Origin: Parelaphostrongylus tenuis
Lineage: Eukaryota > Nematoda > Chromadorea > Rhabditida > Metastrongylidae
Length of the DNA: 64,000 nt
Reading direction: 5' to 3'
Assembly: GCA_019055375.1 (NCBI GenBank)
Contig: JAHQIW010005250.1
Span: 620,001-684,000, forward strand
Below are positions 23,934 through 35,000 of this stretch, piece by piece. The translations under genes were made by a program, and so were the position numbers. Numbering within the stretch: position 1 is the first letter of the stretch; every line of letters starts with the position of its first letter. Under the pieces are notes generated by a model. The model searched no databases. It was given only the letters and a program-made list of their open reading frames with translations, and was not told where the DNA came from.

Positions 23934-24885
23934 CAAAAGTTCGACCTTCTCTAAACCTCGGCATAATCAATTGATATATGGAAATCACGAAAACTTATCT
24001 TGATTAGCTGACGCGAGGTTGGTAAATTAGTCGTAGCAATTCGGCTGACGTTTCGGCGACCCGCCCTCTTCAGAGCCTGGGCGTATGTAGTATTAGTCTA
24101 TTTGAATGATTCGGAGGATCTTATTTATCTGCTGCCTAGGTCATGTTAAACAATCAAACGAAGAAAGGGCGCAAGATCTCGTGTGATGGTGACGCACTCG
24201 TCGTTCCGGTTTATTTCGGGATTTTGGGCGTTTATCCAAAATGCCTCAAGAGTCTTGCGCGTGGATGTTTCTGATTCCTGCGCTAGGATTGTGACAGTCA
24301 CATCGAAATCCTTGTTGCTGTGTTTTCGTGCCCTATGCTTGGTTTTATCGATTTTAGATTTACTATCCAGATGTTCTTTTATGCGGATGAAAAGTGGTCT
24401 ACCCGTTTCGCCTACATATTCTTCTTGTCTTACATGTTAGCAAATAAATTATGCCCGATATCATACAATCCCCCTCCTTTCCGTTAGGGCAGATCATACA
24501 GTTATTGGTGATGCTCAATCGATCATAAAGTCTGTTGCAGATCAGCTGATGGCGTAAGAGTGGGAGGTGGGATTTCAATAACTTCCACGGAATTCTCAAG
24601 ACCGCATCTTTCTAGGCATTTTTTAACCGCGCTACTAATTTCGTTTGATATAGATGGCAGTTTGAAGGGAGCTTTATTTGGGTGCGGAATATTGTCCTTT
24701 CGGGAGCTAATTCCACTTTTTAAATATTCCCAAGTAGCAAATGTTTTGTAGCCGTTGGAAATGGCAATTTTTAGTACCAAGTTTAACGACTTATTCCTTT
24801 CCTCTTCCCCTGTACACACATTTATGACTGTTCGAAACATGTTTTTAATTAGCGATTTTTTCATGTGTTTTTTCATTTTTTTTTC
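23934..24885 (-). mobile_element. Penelope-like element, 5'-truncated, inserted in receptor exon 3
   Basis: On the minus strand it encodes the end of a PLE polyprotein. An RT-thumb-like segment (24876-24523: FKLPSISNEISSAVKKCL, IEIPPPTL) is followed, after a frameshift, by the Cys-rich linker NNCMICPNGKEGDC. Next is the GIY-YIG endonuclease GIIYLLTC, EEYVGETGRPLFIRIKEH, then FWINAQNPEINR (to about 24185). The 3' end carries a hammerhead-type motif (24043-24077). A 13-bp target duplication with one mismatch (GTTATGAAACATA at 23921; GTTATGAACCATA at 24888) flanks it, and removing it restores receptor exon 3. The coding part is better kept than in the 11-13 kb PLEs, so this insertion looks younger. 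Confidence 0.8.
24043..24077 (-). ncRNA. Minimal PLE-type hammerhead ribozyme motif
   Basis: On the minus strand: GGCT, CTGAAGA, a G-rich stem II closing with CGCC, GAAA, CG, TC, AGCC. GGCT and AGCC pair as stem I directly next to the core boxes. The CTGANGA and GAAA boxes are intact and the cleavage position is C. Stem III is only the self-complementary ACGT, which is the minimal form known from PLEs and thought to act as a dimer. Stem II needs one bulged G. Confidence 0.65.
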
Positions 24886-25059
24886 ATGTTATGAACCATA
24901 GACCAGTCAGAACAGCTCCAATCGCCTAAACTGAATGCTGAGCAGTATCATTAACGTGAACAATTTTTCTGGACATTAGACTGTTTTTATAGATCTCGCT
25001 TAAAAACAATAGTAATCTAGTAATCACATAACATGCTTTAAGCCTTCCGTGAGGTCTAG

Positions 25060-25440
25060 TAGGGCACTTATACAGTACTACGCAGACCCATTTTGCCTTT
25101 GCAGGCTCATCAATAGCGCAGTGCCTTTCGGTTCAGCCGATTCCTTGGGGATACACCCCTATTTATTAAGGAATCGACACTGCATAACAAATTGCCGCAA
25201 TTCAGGTAATAAATCCGCCGACACTGCAGTGACCAAAACTCGAGCTCGTGGTTGGTATCATCTGACTTGCGGTCATTTGTTATTCGGCGTCGAATCCTTC
25301 ATAAGTAAGACTGTATCCCCAAGGAATCCACTGAACCGAAAAGCATTGTGCTGATATGAGCCTGCAAGGGAGAAACGGGCTTGTCTAGTACTGTGTAAGT
25401 CTCCTACCATACCTCAAAAAAGGCTCAAAGCATGTTACGT
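25060..25440. repeat. Inverted pair of family H2 hammerhead-bearing repeats
   Basis: Two copies of the H2 repeat face each other. The minus-strand motif (25075-25118) reads GCGCTA, TTGATGA, GCCTGCAAAGGC, AAAA, TGGGTCTGC, GTAGTAC. The plus-strand motif (25346-25390) reads TTGTG, CTGATATGAG, CCTGCAAGGG, AGAAAC, GGGCTTGTCTAGTAC. Both have core damage. Flanks share AAGGAATCGACACTG / CGGCGTCGAATCCTT with the copies at 8.6, 48.2 and 49.1 kb. Confidence 0.5.
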
Positions 25441-26393
25441 GATCACCCTAATAATATTTCCAATGCGTATGATAAATATTAAATATCTCTGCGATACTGT
25501 TCTATAGCAACACTTCTATTACTCTTACCATTCCGCTTTGCTCCTTGGTACCTCATACAGGTGGAAAGGATTAATGGGGCTGATTGGTGCAGAGTGAGAG
25601 ATCATCTTCAGATACAGCTACCGAAGCCGTGGACACCCGTGTTTCCGTTGGGAAGACAACCCAGAGCAAACAAGCGCCGGAAAACGTTGTCATTTTGACA
25701 GACTCTCTTCTGCATTACGGGACTTCTCCTTTTCATGGTCAAAGTCCGACAACACGGTCATCTTTGACAACATGAATTTCAAGAAAAACTTCAAGCAATA
25801 ATCGGAATGGCGATCTTCTTTACTTAGGGCCATATTAAGAAAGATTGTACTCTAACGCATTAAATTTTATCGTAATTGTATGACGTTTTGCATACAAAGA
25901 ATTCAGTGATAATTCGTTCAGCTGACTAGTCAGGCACAGTCTTACCTATGTAAGAATCGAAGCGGCTGGTCTCCAATGATTTACTGGAGGACTTAAAACA
26001 ACTACACAGTGAGAGTTTTGAAATAAGGGCTTTTACTATGCCATCTAACAATTGTTTATTTCGTCTTTCTGCGAGAATTATGAAAGTATTCAACTGAGTA
26101 GATAAACATCAATTTGACCTGCTAGGTCTCTTAAGTAGGCGAGACCGAGACGTCAACCGCCTTGTTATCATCATACTGCATTACTATTCTATTCAATAAA
26201 TGCTAATAACCAGCCTGGTAACTGCCTTTCAAATGAAATCACTGAATTAATTCAACTTTCAAGACGTTAATAGATAGCGATCCTCGGAGGAATCGACATA
26301 TCGATCTTTTGTGCCTGGAGAGGCTATGAAAAAGGTTTGACTCTAATGTATCAGGTTTCATTACAATTTTCCTGTAAAGTTTCAGTTCTTTTC

Positions 26394-27231
26394 TCGTTAT
26401 CCGGAAAAAAATGCGGAAACAGTCTTTGTAGGTGGGCAAGAAGTTCTCATAGAAGTGTTAGTAATCATCTGAAACGATAAATCTCTGGCTACAGCCCTAC
26501 GTAGCCACTTTTCAAAAACACCTTTTTATATTGCTTGCAAAATCAAAGTTAAAATCAAGCTTTACATCGGCCGCGCTTTCATTTTCATCACAAACTACGT
26601 CAATCGTTTAATCTGGAGTTTCTTCCAAAGATGAGAAAAACTTTCCAATCAAATAACAAGGTACACCCTGCATATCTAACCCGTGCAGGCCCATCGACCG
26701 ATCGCAGCGTCCCTCCCTCCGTAGGTTAGCTGATAAACAAGCCGCCGAATATGTAAAGCTCGAAGTTATTTCCCTGCTACACTGCAGTGAAATGGTCTTC
26801 CCAGAAAACAAGCACAGCGCTGGAATCTTCGAAAATTACGCTATTGAATAATTATTAGCAGTATAAAGAAAGAGCCATACGCGATGAAGCACAGAAAACG
26901 AATTTTTCTTTCTCATACATCGCTATCAAAGAGCTTTTCCAAAAATCAAACACATTTTTAAGTTTTTTAGAACTTGTGCTATCGAAAGAGTACTGGCACT
27001 CTATGGAAGGATTTGTCTGCGAAATATAAGCGGGATAAGAAAAAAAAGCGTGTGGTAGTTTGAAACATGATTTTATTTTGAATTTTACAGCGTTATAAAG
27101 GGGGTGTTTTGAAAAATCACCCACGCAGCGTTGTAACCAGAGATTTAAGCTTGCGAATGATTGCTACCACTCTTGTGAAAATTTCTTGTCCAGCAAATAG
27201 GGTCGAATATTTATTTGTTTCCCGGATAACG
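26394..27231. mobile_element. Long-TIR MITE, copy 1
   Basis: It starts CGTTATCCGG and ends with its reverse complement. The arms (about 165 bp) are imperfect inverted repeats carrying AAATCTCTGG, TTTTCAAAACACC and TTATAACGCTGTAAAATTC-type words. Its interior matches 42290-42860 (ACAAGCACAGC..GGAATC, GAATAATTATTA..AAGAAAGAGC). No transposase is visible, so it would need help in trans. Confidence 0.65.
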
Positions 27232-27599
27232 AAAAACAATCAAGTTTCCATTATGTTAATAAATGTCATAGCCTTTTCGCCTACACATACCTGCTCCATA
27301 CATGTAACTATGGGAAAAAAACAGCTTATGAATGAAAAGTAAATCTAATTAGGTAATGCGATGTAGATCCGTAGTCATTAATTCCGTCATTTTGTATTCG
27401 ACGTTACAAAAAAATCTAAGGGCGCTTGAATATGTGAAGCCACCGTACAAAGGACTCGTTAAGATCAACTTCTAATGTGCTAGTACATGCTTGGTGCTCT
27501 TCATAACAAGATGTATCTGCATTCAGCTACGACTAATGGATAATTATTGCTATTATTACTCAGTTTTAATATATGTCTTAGCATCTTTTACATTCTTTA

Positions 27600-27830
27600 C
27601 TTCAGACGAGTACTTCAGTGGTAGTAATCACGCTTGTTAGGCAAACGGCTCTGCGTACCCAGACGCTGGCTAGACCTGGTTCGTCGCTTACCAAGCCTCT
27701 CACCTCTCCGAAGTTGGGAAATTGGTACCAAACTTCTCTGGAAAAGCCCACTCCATGAAATCAAAGTGGGAGCGGTCTAGCTTGACTATCTCAAAAACAT
27801 CAAACAGAACTCTTTTTATTTGACCTCTTC
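27600..27830. repeat. Repeat shared with 45650-45835
   Basis: Common words are CTTCAGTGGT/CCTCAGTGGT, GCTGG..TCG, CAAGYCTCTCA, AATTGGTACCA, TCTGGAAAAGCCCACT/TCCAGAAAAGCCCACT and a GATC/GGTC tail. It lies between the 3' and 5' exon groups of receptor copies B and C, so it is part of the duplicated unit. Identity unknown. Confidence 0.45.
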
Positions 27831-28924
27831 TAGCGCTGATATGATGTTATATATCCCAATGATGTTCAGTGATGTGCGGTTTATTTGCGTCAGACGGGAC
27901 TCGCCTCGGGCAACAATACACGTGGTGTGCTCTACACATAGTGTACCTCCCTGTTCCCTCCTATGTAGGGTTGACTTGGGGGACGTATGACTCTGACGGG
28001 GCGGGTGAGACCGTTGAAACATACTTGAGCCACTGACATTCAATTCTCGAAAAGATTCAAAACAGCCTGTCATAATATTTCAAAGAAAAATGAGCTGACA
28101 AGTATTCAGCAATATTTTCGGCAAAAACAAAAACATTTCCACACAACACTCGAAACTGCACACAAAAGTTCAAGGAAATTCGTAGATAATTCATGGGAGG
28201 CTATGAATCAAGCACTAAAAGAGATGGGATCCTCACAGCGTGATATGTGTAATACCGAAGATCGTAGCGATAGTAGAAATTATTCATTTTTATTCCGCTT
28301 ACTAATGCCACCTTTTTTATTTATTTTACTAATTTTGATAACTCTAATACATGCTTTGGTCACGGTTTTTCCACTGCATAGAATGCTTGTCATCCCACCT
28401 CATTGAAAAGTATTATATGATTCGCATCAACGGCCACCATAACTCCGAATATGCGTGGATCATCAACTGCAGAACATTGGCGACTCCGATGTGAATCATG
28501 ATGATATATTCAAAAGCGTGTCAAAACTCTTTGTTGACGAAGGAAACCTGAAACTACGATTCCCCTCAGTGATTAGGCCATTCGCCCTCATTCACTGTAA
28601 ACGTTAATTAAACATTCCGAACATTAGGGGTTAATCTGGTGCTCAAAAATCACCAGTGCGGCTTTTGTTTCTCAAAGAGAATTTTCGTTGGCGGTTCAAC
28701 AAATTTACAGACAGGTGCTACATAACTCACGTCAAATTCTGAAATCAGCTCAGTGGAATTGGTAAAGATGCAGGATATATTGAATGCTTACCATCATATT
28801 CGGACGCTGGTGCCTCTTCTTTGAAACACTGAGGGTGACGATAAAATTGTTATGCGTAATTCTCAGAATGGTCGGTTAGCATGTCTTTCAGAAGCGTTAG
28901 TTATGAGAACCGTTGTTTTTTTAG

Positions 28925-29095
28925 GGGCGACGTGGCCCAGTGGTTGTGATGTTGATGACGACGCGCGTGAAGCCGAGTTTCACCCCCCATTTTTCTTCGG
29001 CAGTCAACGATAGGGCCCTATGGGAAGCCACAGCAAGGCTATCCTCGAGATTGCAAGGAGACTCGCTCAACCAGTAATCTACGCCGTTAAAGAAG
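28925..29095 (+). repeat. Possible tRNA-like short repeat
   Basis: GGCGACGTGGCCCAGTGGTT resembles a tRNA A-box region. No clear B box follows at normal spacing. It lies in intron 1 of receptor copy B. Confidence 0.25.
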
Positions 29096-29699
29096 AAGAC
29101 AAAAAAGCGAAATGAATGCTAAACTACTGTGATTTGCACAGTGAAAAGAAACACTGTGATGACGGATCAAATAAAGTGCTAGAGTTGTTTTTTATGTGAC
29201 AAAGAGTACAGCTATAATGACAAATTACCAAAAAATACTCGTCAGCAGAATTGGTCTGTTTGTAATCAGAAAAATATCACTATAGCTATCAAAGGGACAC
29301 CGAGAAAGAGACGAATGCTGCTCAACATCACGATGCTGATCATCTCTACTTGAAAATTTCGTATTAAACAGGGTTTTCAAGAAAGTACACTTTGTTTACT
29401 TCACAAGGGATGGCGCACAGCCTTCATATTACTGAATAAGCGCATAGATTTCACACATTGCAAGGCAGCTTGAACAAAGCATCAACAAAAAACATCAAGA
29501 AGAAGGTAAGCTATACTGTGAGCACTTTTTTGCATAACAATCATGCAATATCGCCTTTCCAAGCATGAGTAGAAAAGTTATTGATGGAGAGTACATAAGA
29601 CTTCGACGAAATTATTGCATCAACAGTTCGTTGAATTGGAGGCAAACTTACCCAGAAAAGTGCTGAGATAGTAATGCTTGAAGTCTAATGTTTCTGTGT

Positions 29700-30230
29700 C
29701 GTGGGAGCCAACCGCTGGAGTCCTTGAAACAAGGCCATTGGTGCCAAGTTCTACTGGAATCTCAGCATCTTGTGGTTATAATTCACATCGCACCCTACCG
29801 CTAGTCCATCAGGATGATGCTTACACTTAACATACATGTGGAAACTGGGTGATATCATAAAAGATGTTATGACACGACTGCTTAAGATGATTGATAAACA
29901 TTGAAATGTAGAGGTAATTAGCAATTGTTCGTTACTGACGCGAAATTTCCTCATACCGATCTTTTGACTTCCTTCCAATCTTCGACTCTAGACTCTTACG
30001 CCTAGAACAATCAATATGAAAAATATGAAATGTTATGAGAGGAGCCTGCACGGGATCTAGAGGATACAAATGGAAGTGAAGCAATTACGTAATATCGTGC
30101 TGGTGCAAAAATGATGGCGGTTTAAATCAGCAAAATTAGAGTTCAGCAGATCTTTATCAATGAGATTAGAAACGATTATAATCAACACATGCTTGTCAAC
30201 AAAAAATAAGTATATTTCTTAGCCTATAAA
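29700..30230. other. No gene recognised
   Basis: A short stretch (about 29950-30005) is the inverse of a block at 34745-34790 and 17840-17870. Otherwise I see nothing. Confidence 0.35.
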
Positions 30231-30239
30231 TCGATACTT

Positions 30240-31110
30240 CGATATTAGCGAACTCTTGGAAAGCTTTTTCTGTATCCTGTTGGCTGTGGAGGCGCTTTCC
30301 TTGCAATATTTTTTTCGAAATACTCGAAGAGTGGTGGTCGGTGAATGCGAGGTTTGGTGATGGCGAAGGATGCGAGGAAATTTTGTGGCTAGTAGTTAAG
30401 CTTCAGAAGCTTTTGCTGTGAGACTTGTGACTGTGTGTTGTCGTGAAGAAGAACTGAGCCCTTTTGTTGACCAATGCCGGTTGCAAGCGTGGCAGTTTTC
30501 GGTGCATTTCATCAAATTACTGAGCATGTTTCTCGGATGTATTGGCCTAATCAAGATTCAGAAAAATGAGTGAATCAGACTGGCAGCAGACCACCACACA
30601 CTGATCATGACCTTTTTCGATAAATTTCATCTTTGGGAATACGTTGGAGCTTATTTCCGGTCGGACCACTGAGCTGATTACCGCCGGTTCTCGTATAACA
30701 CCCATTTTAGTTGCACGTCACAATCAGATTGAGAAAAAGCCTGTGGTTGTTGCGTAAAATGAAGGAAGATGTCACATAAAAACGACTAATTTCCAAATTT
30801 CTCTGAGTTATGAGGCAGCCATTTATCGAGATTTTTCACGTCTCCATATCTTTTAAATAGGAAACGACCGCATATCAATCGACTATGAGTATTTCTACGG
30901 TGTCTTGTGTAGTCTTAAGAGGATCAGCTTCAATAATTCTTTTCAATTTTTCATTACCAACTTCCAAGGCCACTACATCCCTCATTTTCAAGCTTTCGCC
31001 TCCTTTGCGAAACTTCTTGAACCAGCAACAAAGAGAAAATTGAGTTTCTTTCTTTAGAGTGCACAGTATGATATGCACTTGTGTGTTTACATAATCTTTT
31101 CACAGGCCGA
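30240..31110 (-). mobile_element. Mariner transposase remnant
   Basis: On the minus strand, 31078-30875 reads WFKKFRKGGESLKMRD, then KRIIEADPLKTTQDTVEIL. This is the second helix-turn-helix and linker of mariner transposases (usual form WFxxFxxGDxSLxD). Further on, SVWWSAASLIHF, QPALVNKRAQFFF and LAFTDHHSS correspond to the catalytic half, but the DNARPH and PDLAPTDYH signatures are destroyed. Inactive. Confidence 0.6.
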
Positions 31111-31178
31111 AGGTTTTTCACCAAAGTTTTTGGTATTCATTCGACAGCTTGAGAAGCGATGTTCCTAAATATGAATTT

Positions 31179-31300
31179 AGTTTCTGTGTTGAGTACCAAA
31201 TGTAAGTTACCAATGCGCTGTAAAAATGATGGACGAATTTAGTTTCTGTGTTGAATAGCAAATGTAAGTTACCAATGCGCTGTAAAAATGATGGACGAAA
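31179..31300. repeat. 62-bp tandem duplication
   Basis: TTTCTGTGTTGA followed by AAATGTAAGTTACCAATGCG and the rest to GATGGACGAA occurs twice back to back with few differences. Confidence 0.85.
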
Positions 31301-31727
31301 ACTGCATTTCGGTCGGAGTGATTTGCGCGCTTCACTGTCGTTAATGCTTTGCCTTACATTATTCGATAGCTCAAAAAGTGTAGATTCTGAGAAATAATTT
31401 ATTTTTTTCAAACTGGTTCTTAGTGCGTTGTAGCAAGGGAATAAAGATCACAATTCACGCGTTAAGTGAATAGCTTATCTCTTGTAACTCTCAGTGGGTG
31501 CACTGGTAATTGTGTAGTGAAATTAGTAAGCTGGAGACAATTTATGATCAGAAAGAATGATGTGCTACTAAAGGCTTTCTATGAAGTTTTTTTTAGTAAA
31601 ATAAACGCCTATGTGTCCTATTTTCCACTTTTCAATACTAAGGTCACATTAACAGGGAAATAACACTTCGCCACTTCTTATTTCTTATTTTTTGATGCTA
31701 CGTAACAGATAAGGTATATTAGGTAAA

Positions 31728-32345
31728 CAACGTGGGCCGAACACGTGATGCGCTTCAACGACAACCGATGGACGAGAGTCGATACCGACTTATTCCTTGG
31801 GATATCGAGCGCACTACAGAAAGACCACCGACCCGTTGGCCCGATTTCTTCACGAAAGGCATAGAAGAAAGACTTGATACTCATCGAATCACTAGAGCGC
31901 GTAGGACCCACTGGGCTACTCTTGCGCGCGATAGGAAAAAATGGAAGTCACACCACTCTACATCATTGGGTCTATAGAAACATCATAACACTGCAATAGG
32001 CGGTCAAATGAAAATGATTTCATATTGATTACTGAAGCCAATATCTGCCAACATAAAGGGGATCAATGTCGATAATGACTGCCCCGGCCACACCTTAGAC
32101 GGTTGGGTGTTGACAGATAATGCGTTGTAGCGTAGAAAGAGTGGAGTGCAAAATGAGCGTTGGTGGTGCGACGGTTTAGCACAAGCTCCCAGAAAGAGTA
32201 AGATCTGGGTCCGAATCCCGGCTGACTTAGACGTTTTTGCACACCACTCGGCATCATTGGGTTTATAAAGATGGAAGTGTTGCTGCTGCCCTCCCGAGTC
32301 ACTCAACGATCAGCGGAACAGGAGGTGGGGAGGTGATATAGGTGA
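31728..32345 (+). mobile_element. RTE 3' fragment split by a SINE
   Basis: 31728-31954 encodes the RTE C-terminus with stops and frame changes (DIERTTERPPTRWPDFFTK, RRTHWATLARDRKKWK). It matches 39785-39990 of the larger RTE. The match resumes at 32271 (GAGTCACTCAACGATCAGCGG, then the GGTGATATAGGTGAT tail). The tRNA-like SINE at 31955-32270 sits between. Confidence 0.75.
31955..32270 (+). mobile_element. tRNA-like SINE nested in RTE, with target duplication
   Basis: The insertion interrupts the RTE fragment. ATGGAAG occurs at both edges but only once in the uninterrupted RTE at 39987, so it is the target-site duplication. The body ends with GGTGGTGCGACGGTTTAGCAC (A-box side), a B box GGTCCGAATCCCGGC, and the tail CACACCACTCGGCATCATTGGG. 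A homologous tail also opens the insert. The copy at 46562-46855 is collinear over about 290 bp. Confidence 0.75.
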
Positions 32346-32966
32346 TGTAACAGTGTAAGAAGGAGAAACAAATTTCCTGCAATGTATGACTTTTCCAAGA
32401 AGCTTTCGTGATGTAATTTCTGATACGCAGTCGGAATAAGCTTTCATAAAGCTCACAAAACGCCAATTTGTAGAATACTGCTCTGAAGAGATTGCATATT
32501 TCTCATCCAAACTTTTCAAACCTTCCACTGATGTTGCTAAACTTTTCTTCAACATATATTTAAAATATTATTGAGCAAACAATAATCTAAACCAACAAGC
32601 ATCGGTCATTAACAGTTCACCCCAAATTTCAGTACTGGTCAACATTCACACCACGTTGCATAGAACTTTGCTTGTTACATTGAACAAATTATGCGTTCCA
32701 TAACAACAAAACATGGTTTTTCGACCGAAATTATAAGACTTGTCAAGCGCCAAAACGCCTAACAACACATCTCCAACGAGCAGTATTGAAACAAGGTAAA
32801 CAAATATACTGCTTGCATCGACTGCACCTCGTGCTTACTCTTTAGCTTTCTTTCGAGCATAAGCAGTACTTACACGTATTAGCAATTTTGCAAAACATCC
32901 AATACAATGTCCGCGACGTGGTAAAGTGATTTTTAAAATACGCCTGGATTTTGGTTGTGGAGCGAT

Positions 32967-33225
32967 ATTATCTGAGTCTTTTACTGGGAAGGTATTGCCA
33001 AAATACGATTTTTTCCTTGAATGGTACCATTGATTCGTCGATGCATACATTCTTCCCAGGTCTCTATACAACTTGGCAATTTATATTGACAAGTTCCATG
33101 AGGTTTTCAATTTTGTGTAGTCTGTCCTTTCCATCCCACCTAGCGTTGTCGGCAAAATGCAAGTGTTTCATAATCTTCGAAAAATTCACCCGTGGACATG
33201 AAATCTGCTCTTTAGAAGGGGTTCT
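32967..33225 (-). pseudogene. piggyBac-like transposase fragment
   Basis: One minus-strand frame reads NFSKIMKHLHFADNARW, DGKDRLHKIENLMEL, one stop, then RPGKNVCIDESMVPFK and FWQYLPSKRLR. This is the piggyBac DDE core: the lhFadN block, DRLxKI, and the IDExMxPFKGR box with its catalytic Asp, followed by the QYxPxKP-like box. Flanks are not recognised, so only the middle of the transposase remains. Confidence 0.75.
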
Positions 33226-33359
33226 CAAAAGGCGGATGACAGAATCAATAATTTTTCAGCTGTGGAAGTTTCTCAGCACTTATTTGCGCACGCAAAGCTA
33301 TGATTGTCTTCATTGTCTCCACTTTTTCTTCCTTCCCTCCTTCTTCATATAAAGTTATT

Positions 33360-34050
33360 GTCTAAAATATGCAGTGGCTAATATATATTATAACTGATGT
33401 GATATCATCACACTTTGTGAACTTGATACAGCAACCAATCCAACGCGCTGTCGAAGTATCAGTCTTCAGTTGGTAAGAAAGAATAGATCCTACACGTAGA
33501 CTATTAATAAAACTTGGATTTGCTGAAACAATGATAAAACGTAGCCTGCTTTAGTTACTAGTTTTGCCTGAATATAATTGATCCCTCCTGCACAAACTCT
33601 TCTGCAATCCACAAGTTTCCATCTCGTTCGTGTGATTCGATTACAAATTATCAAAATTGAACGAATTCCTAATCTTAAAAATTTAGTTCTGTTAAGAATT
33701 ATCGATAACCTGGCATCGCATGCACTGTGTAACAGCTTTTTGACATGCTATTCACTGTTTTCCGACTTTCAGTCACTATTGACGCTTAAGTATTATTTAT
33801 AATAAGGCATATTGAAAATGATAGATTTAAATCTTTATATTTTTGCACAATTTATGACGATTGACAGAATACTAACATTATTGTGGCTGCGAAGTAAAAT
33901 CGCTTATTTTCAAAAATAAACGTTTATATATGCAATAAAAGTACGCGAGTGTGTGGAGAATATCTTAAACTATCGAAATATCACCAGAAACCCCAGGTTG
34001 TTATTCCAAACAATGAAAAATCCTAATCTGTACCAAAAATCGCGCACTGC
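33360..34050. other. No feature recognised
   Basis: AT-rich, with no exon, element or inverted repeat that I recognise. Confidence 0.4.
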
Positions 34051-34059
34051 GGCTGCGAT

Positions 34060-34290
34060 TTACACTGCGCGTGGCAGGGTTAAACCCAAGTCTCACGCAT
34101 ACCGAGGGCGCGTGCTACCATTACACCATTAAGAGCCCCTACTTTTGCATCAACTCAACAAATGTATATATCCCATAATACTGAGTGATATGCAAATCTG
34201 TGAACCTCGGACGATAATCGAACCCGCATCTTAATTTTTCCGAGAGCGCGTGCTGACCTATGCACATTACATAATTACTTCATACCACAT
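34060..34290 (-). repeat. Two degenerate tRNA-like repeats in tandem
   Basis: Both are on the minus strand. The first has GGTTAAACCCAAG..GCGCGTGCTACCATTACACCA, the second AATCGAACCCGCAT..GCGCGTGCTGACC. Each shows the B box followed by the A-box side. Confidence 0.5.
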
Positions 34291-34479
34291 GACATGCTGT
34301 CTCAAATAATAGTTATCAGATATATTGAAACTTCAGCGTGGTCTCAAGATAACACTCGAAACAAGCGGTATAGTGCTTCAAAATTACCAGGCCAAGGGCA
34401 ATCGAGTGTAAAACACTGCCGATCTAGTAATTTGTTTCACTTGACGGCACGTATAAATCGTACGACGTTTCCTACTCTA

Positions 34480-35000
34480 TAATAGGAAATGTAGGGTCTC
34501 TCGAGAGGATCAGCTAGAGACAAAGGGTCTACAAGACTGACGAGGCTGCCAAGGCCGAAACACTTGGGTATTGGGCTGTACAGGAGTCCATGAATAGACC
34601 ACATGACATGTTGGCTCAATTATTTGTTATCTGATAATTACTTCATCTCTCATTCGCACGGTTTAGATCTTCGTAGAGCAATTAATGTGACAAATAGTCA
34701 CTATTTTTTCATTTTGTGAGCACAACGAGGTTTACCACCTTTACTGTCTTAGGCGTAAGACTCCAGAGTCGAAGACTGAGAGGAAGTCAAAAGATCAAAA
34801 TTCTCTGTCAATGACAAACAACTGTCAATTACCGCCGCATTTCATTGTTTATAGTCACCTTAAGCAGTCCTATCATAACATGTTTTATGATATCATCGAG
34901 TTTCAATTTACATGTGGAGTGAGAATGTTCTAATGAGCATGATTATTCATCTGGTTTCGTCGTTGTATTCTTGAGATTGATAGTTTAATGACTTCGGCAT
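34480..35000. repeat. Dispersed repeat with decayed hammerhead (family H3), copy 2
   Basis: Paralogue of 17800-18310. At 34531-34580 it keeps an intact CTGACGA, GGC..GCC stem II and CGAAAC, followed by ACTTGGGTA. Stem I and stem III no longer pair well, so activity is unlikely. Confidence 0.4.

Larger units (their letters stand above)
23038..29343 (-). pseudogene. Srt-like serpentine chemoreceptor, copy B (dead)
   Basis: Paralogue of copy A, with all six exons traceable. Exon 1 (about 29270-29343, MLSSIRLFLGVP) is frameshifted into a stop. Exon 2 (28399-28547) has a TGA in FVNKEF-stop-HAF and a 1-bp deletion near its end. Exon 3 (24889-24925 plus 23827-23933) is split by a PLE. Exon 4 is at about 23590-23740. 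Exon 5 (about 23420-23500) lost its AG acceptor (GC in its place) and has a stop. Exon 6 starts near 23320, is frameshifted, and ends PLIYLTFNE-stop at 23038. The GT after exon 3 is conserved with copies A and C. Long non-functional by every measure, yet still recognisable in sequence. Confidence 0.75.
19960..29680. repeat. Segmental duplication unit 2
   Basis: Collinear with units 1 and 3 (see the unit 1 anchors). It contains the unassigned gene copy 2 and receptor copy B. Insertions found only here are the 21.8-22.9 kb inverted-repeat element, the PLE at 23.93-24.89 kb, the hammerhead-bearing repeats at 25.06-25.44 kb and the MITE at 26.39-27.23 kb. Beyond receptor exon 1 it still matches unit 3 up to about 29690 (GTTCGTTGAATTGGAG at 29627; GCTCGTTGAATTGGAG at 47572). 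Confidence 0.65.

Noticed and set aside
24183..24440. Plus-strand open frame of 85 codons
   Set aside because: It is the opposite strand of the PLE GIY-YIG endonuclease, whose minus-strand motif is clear.
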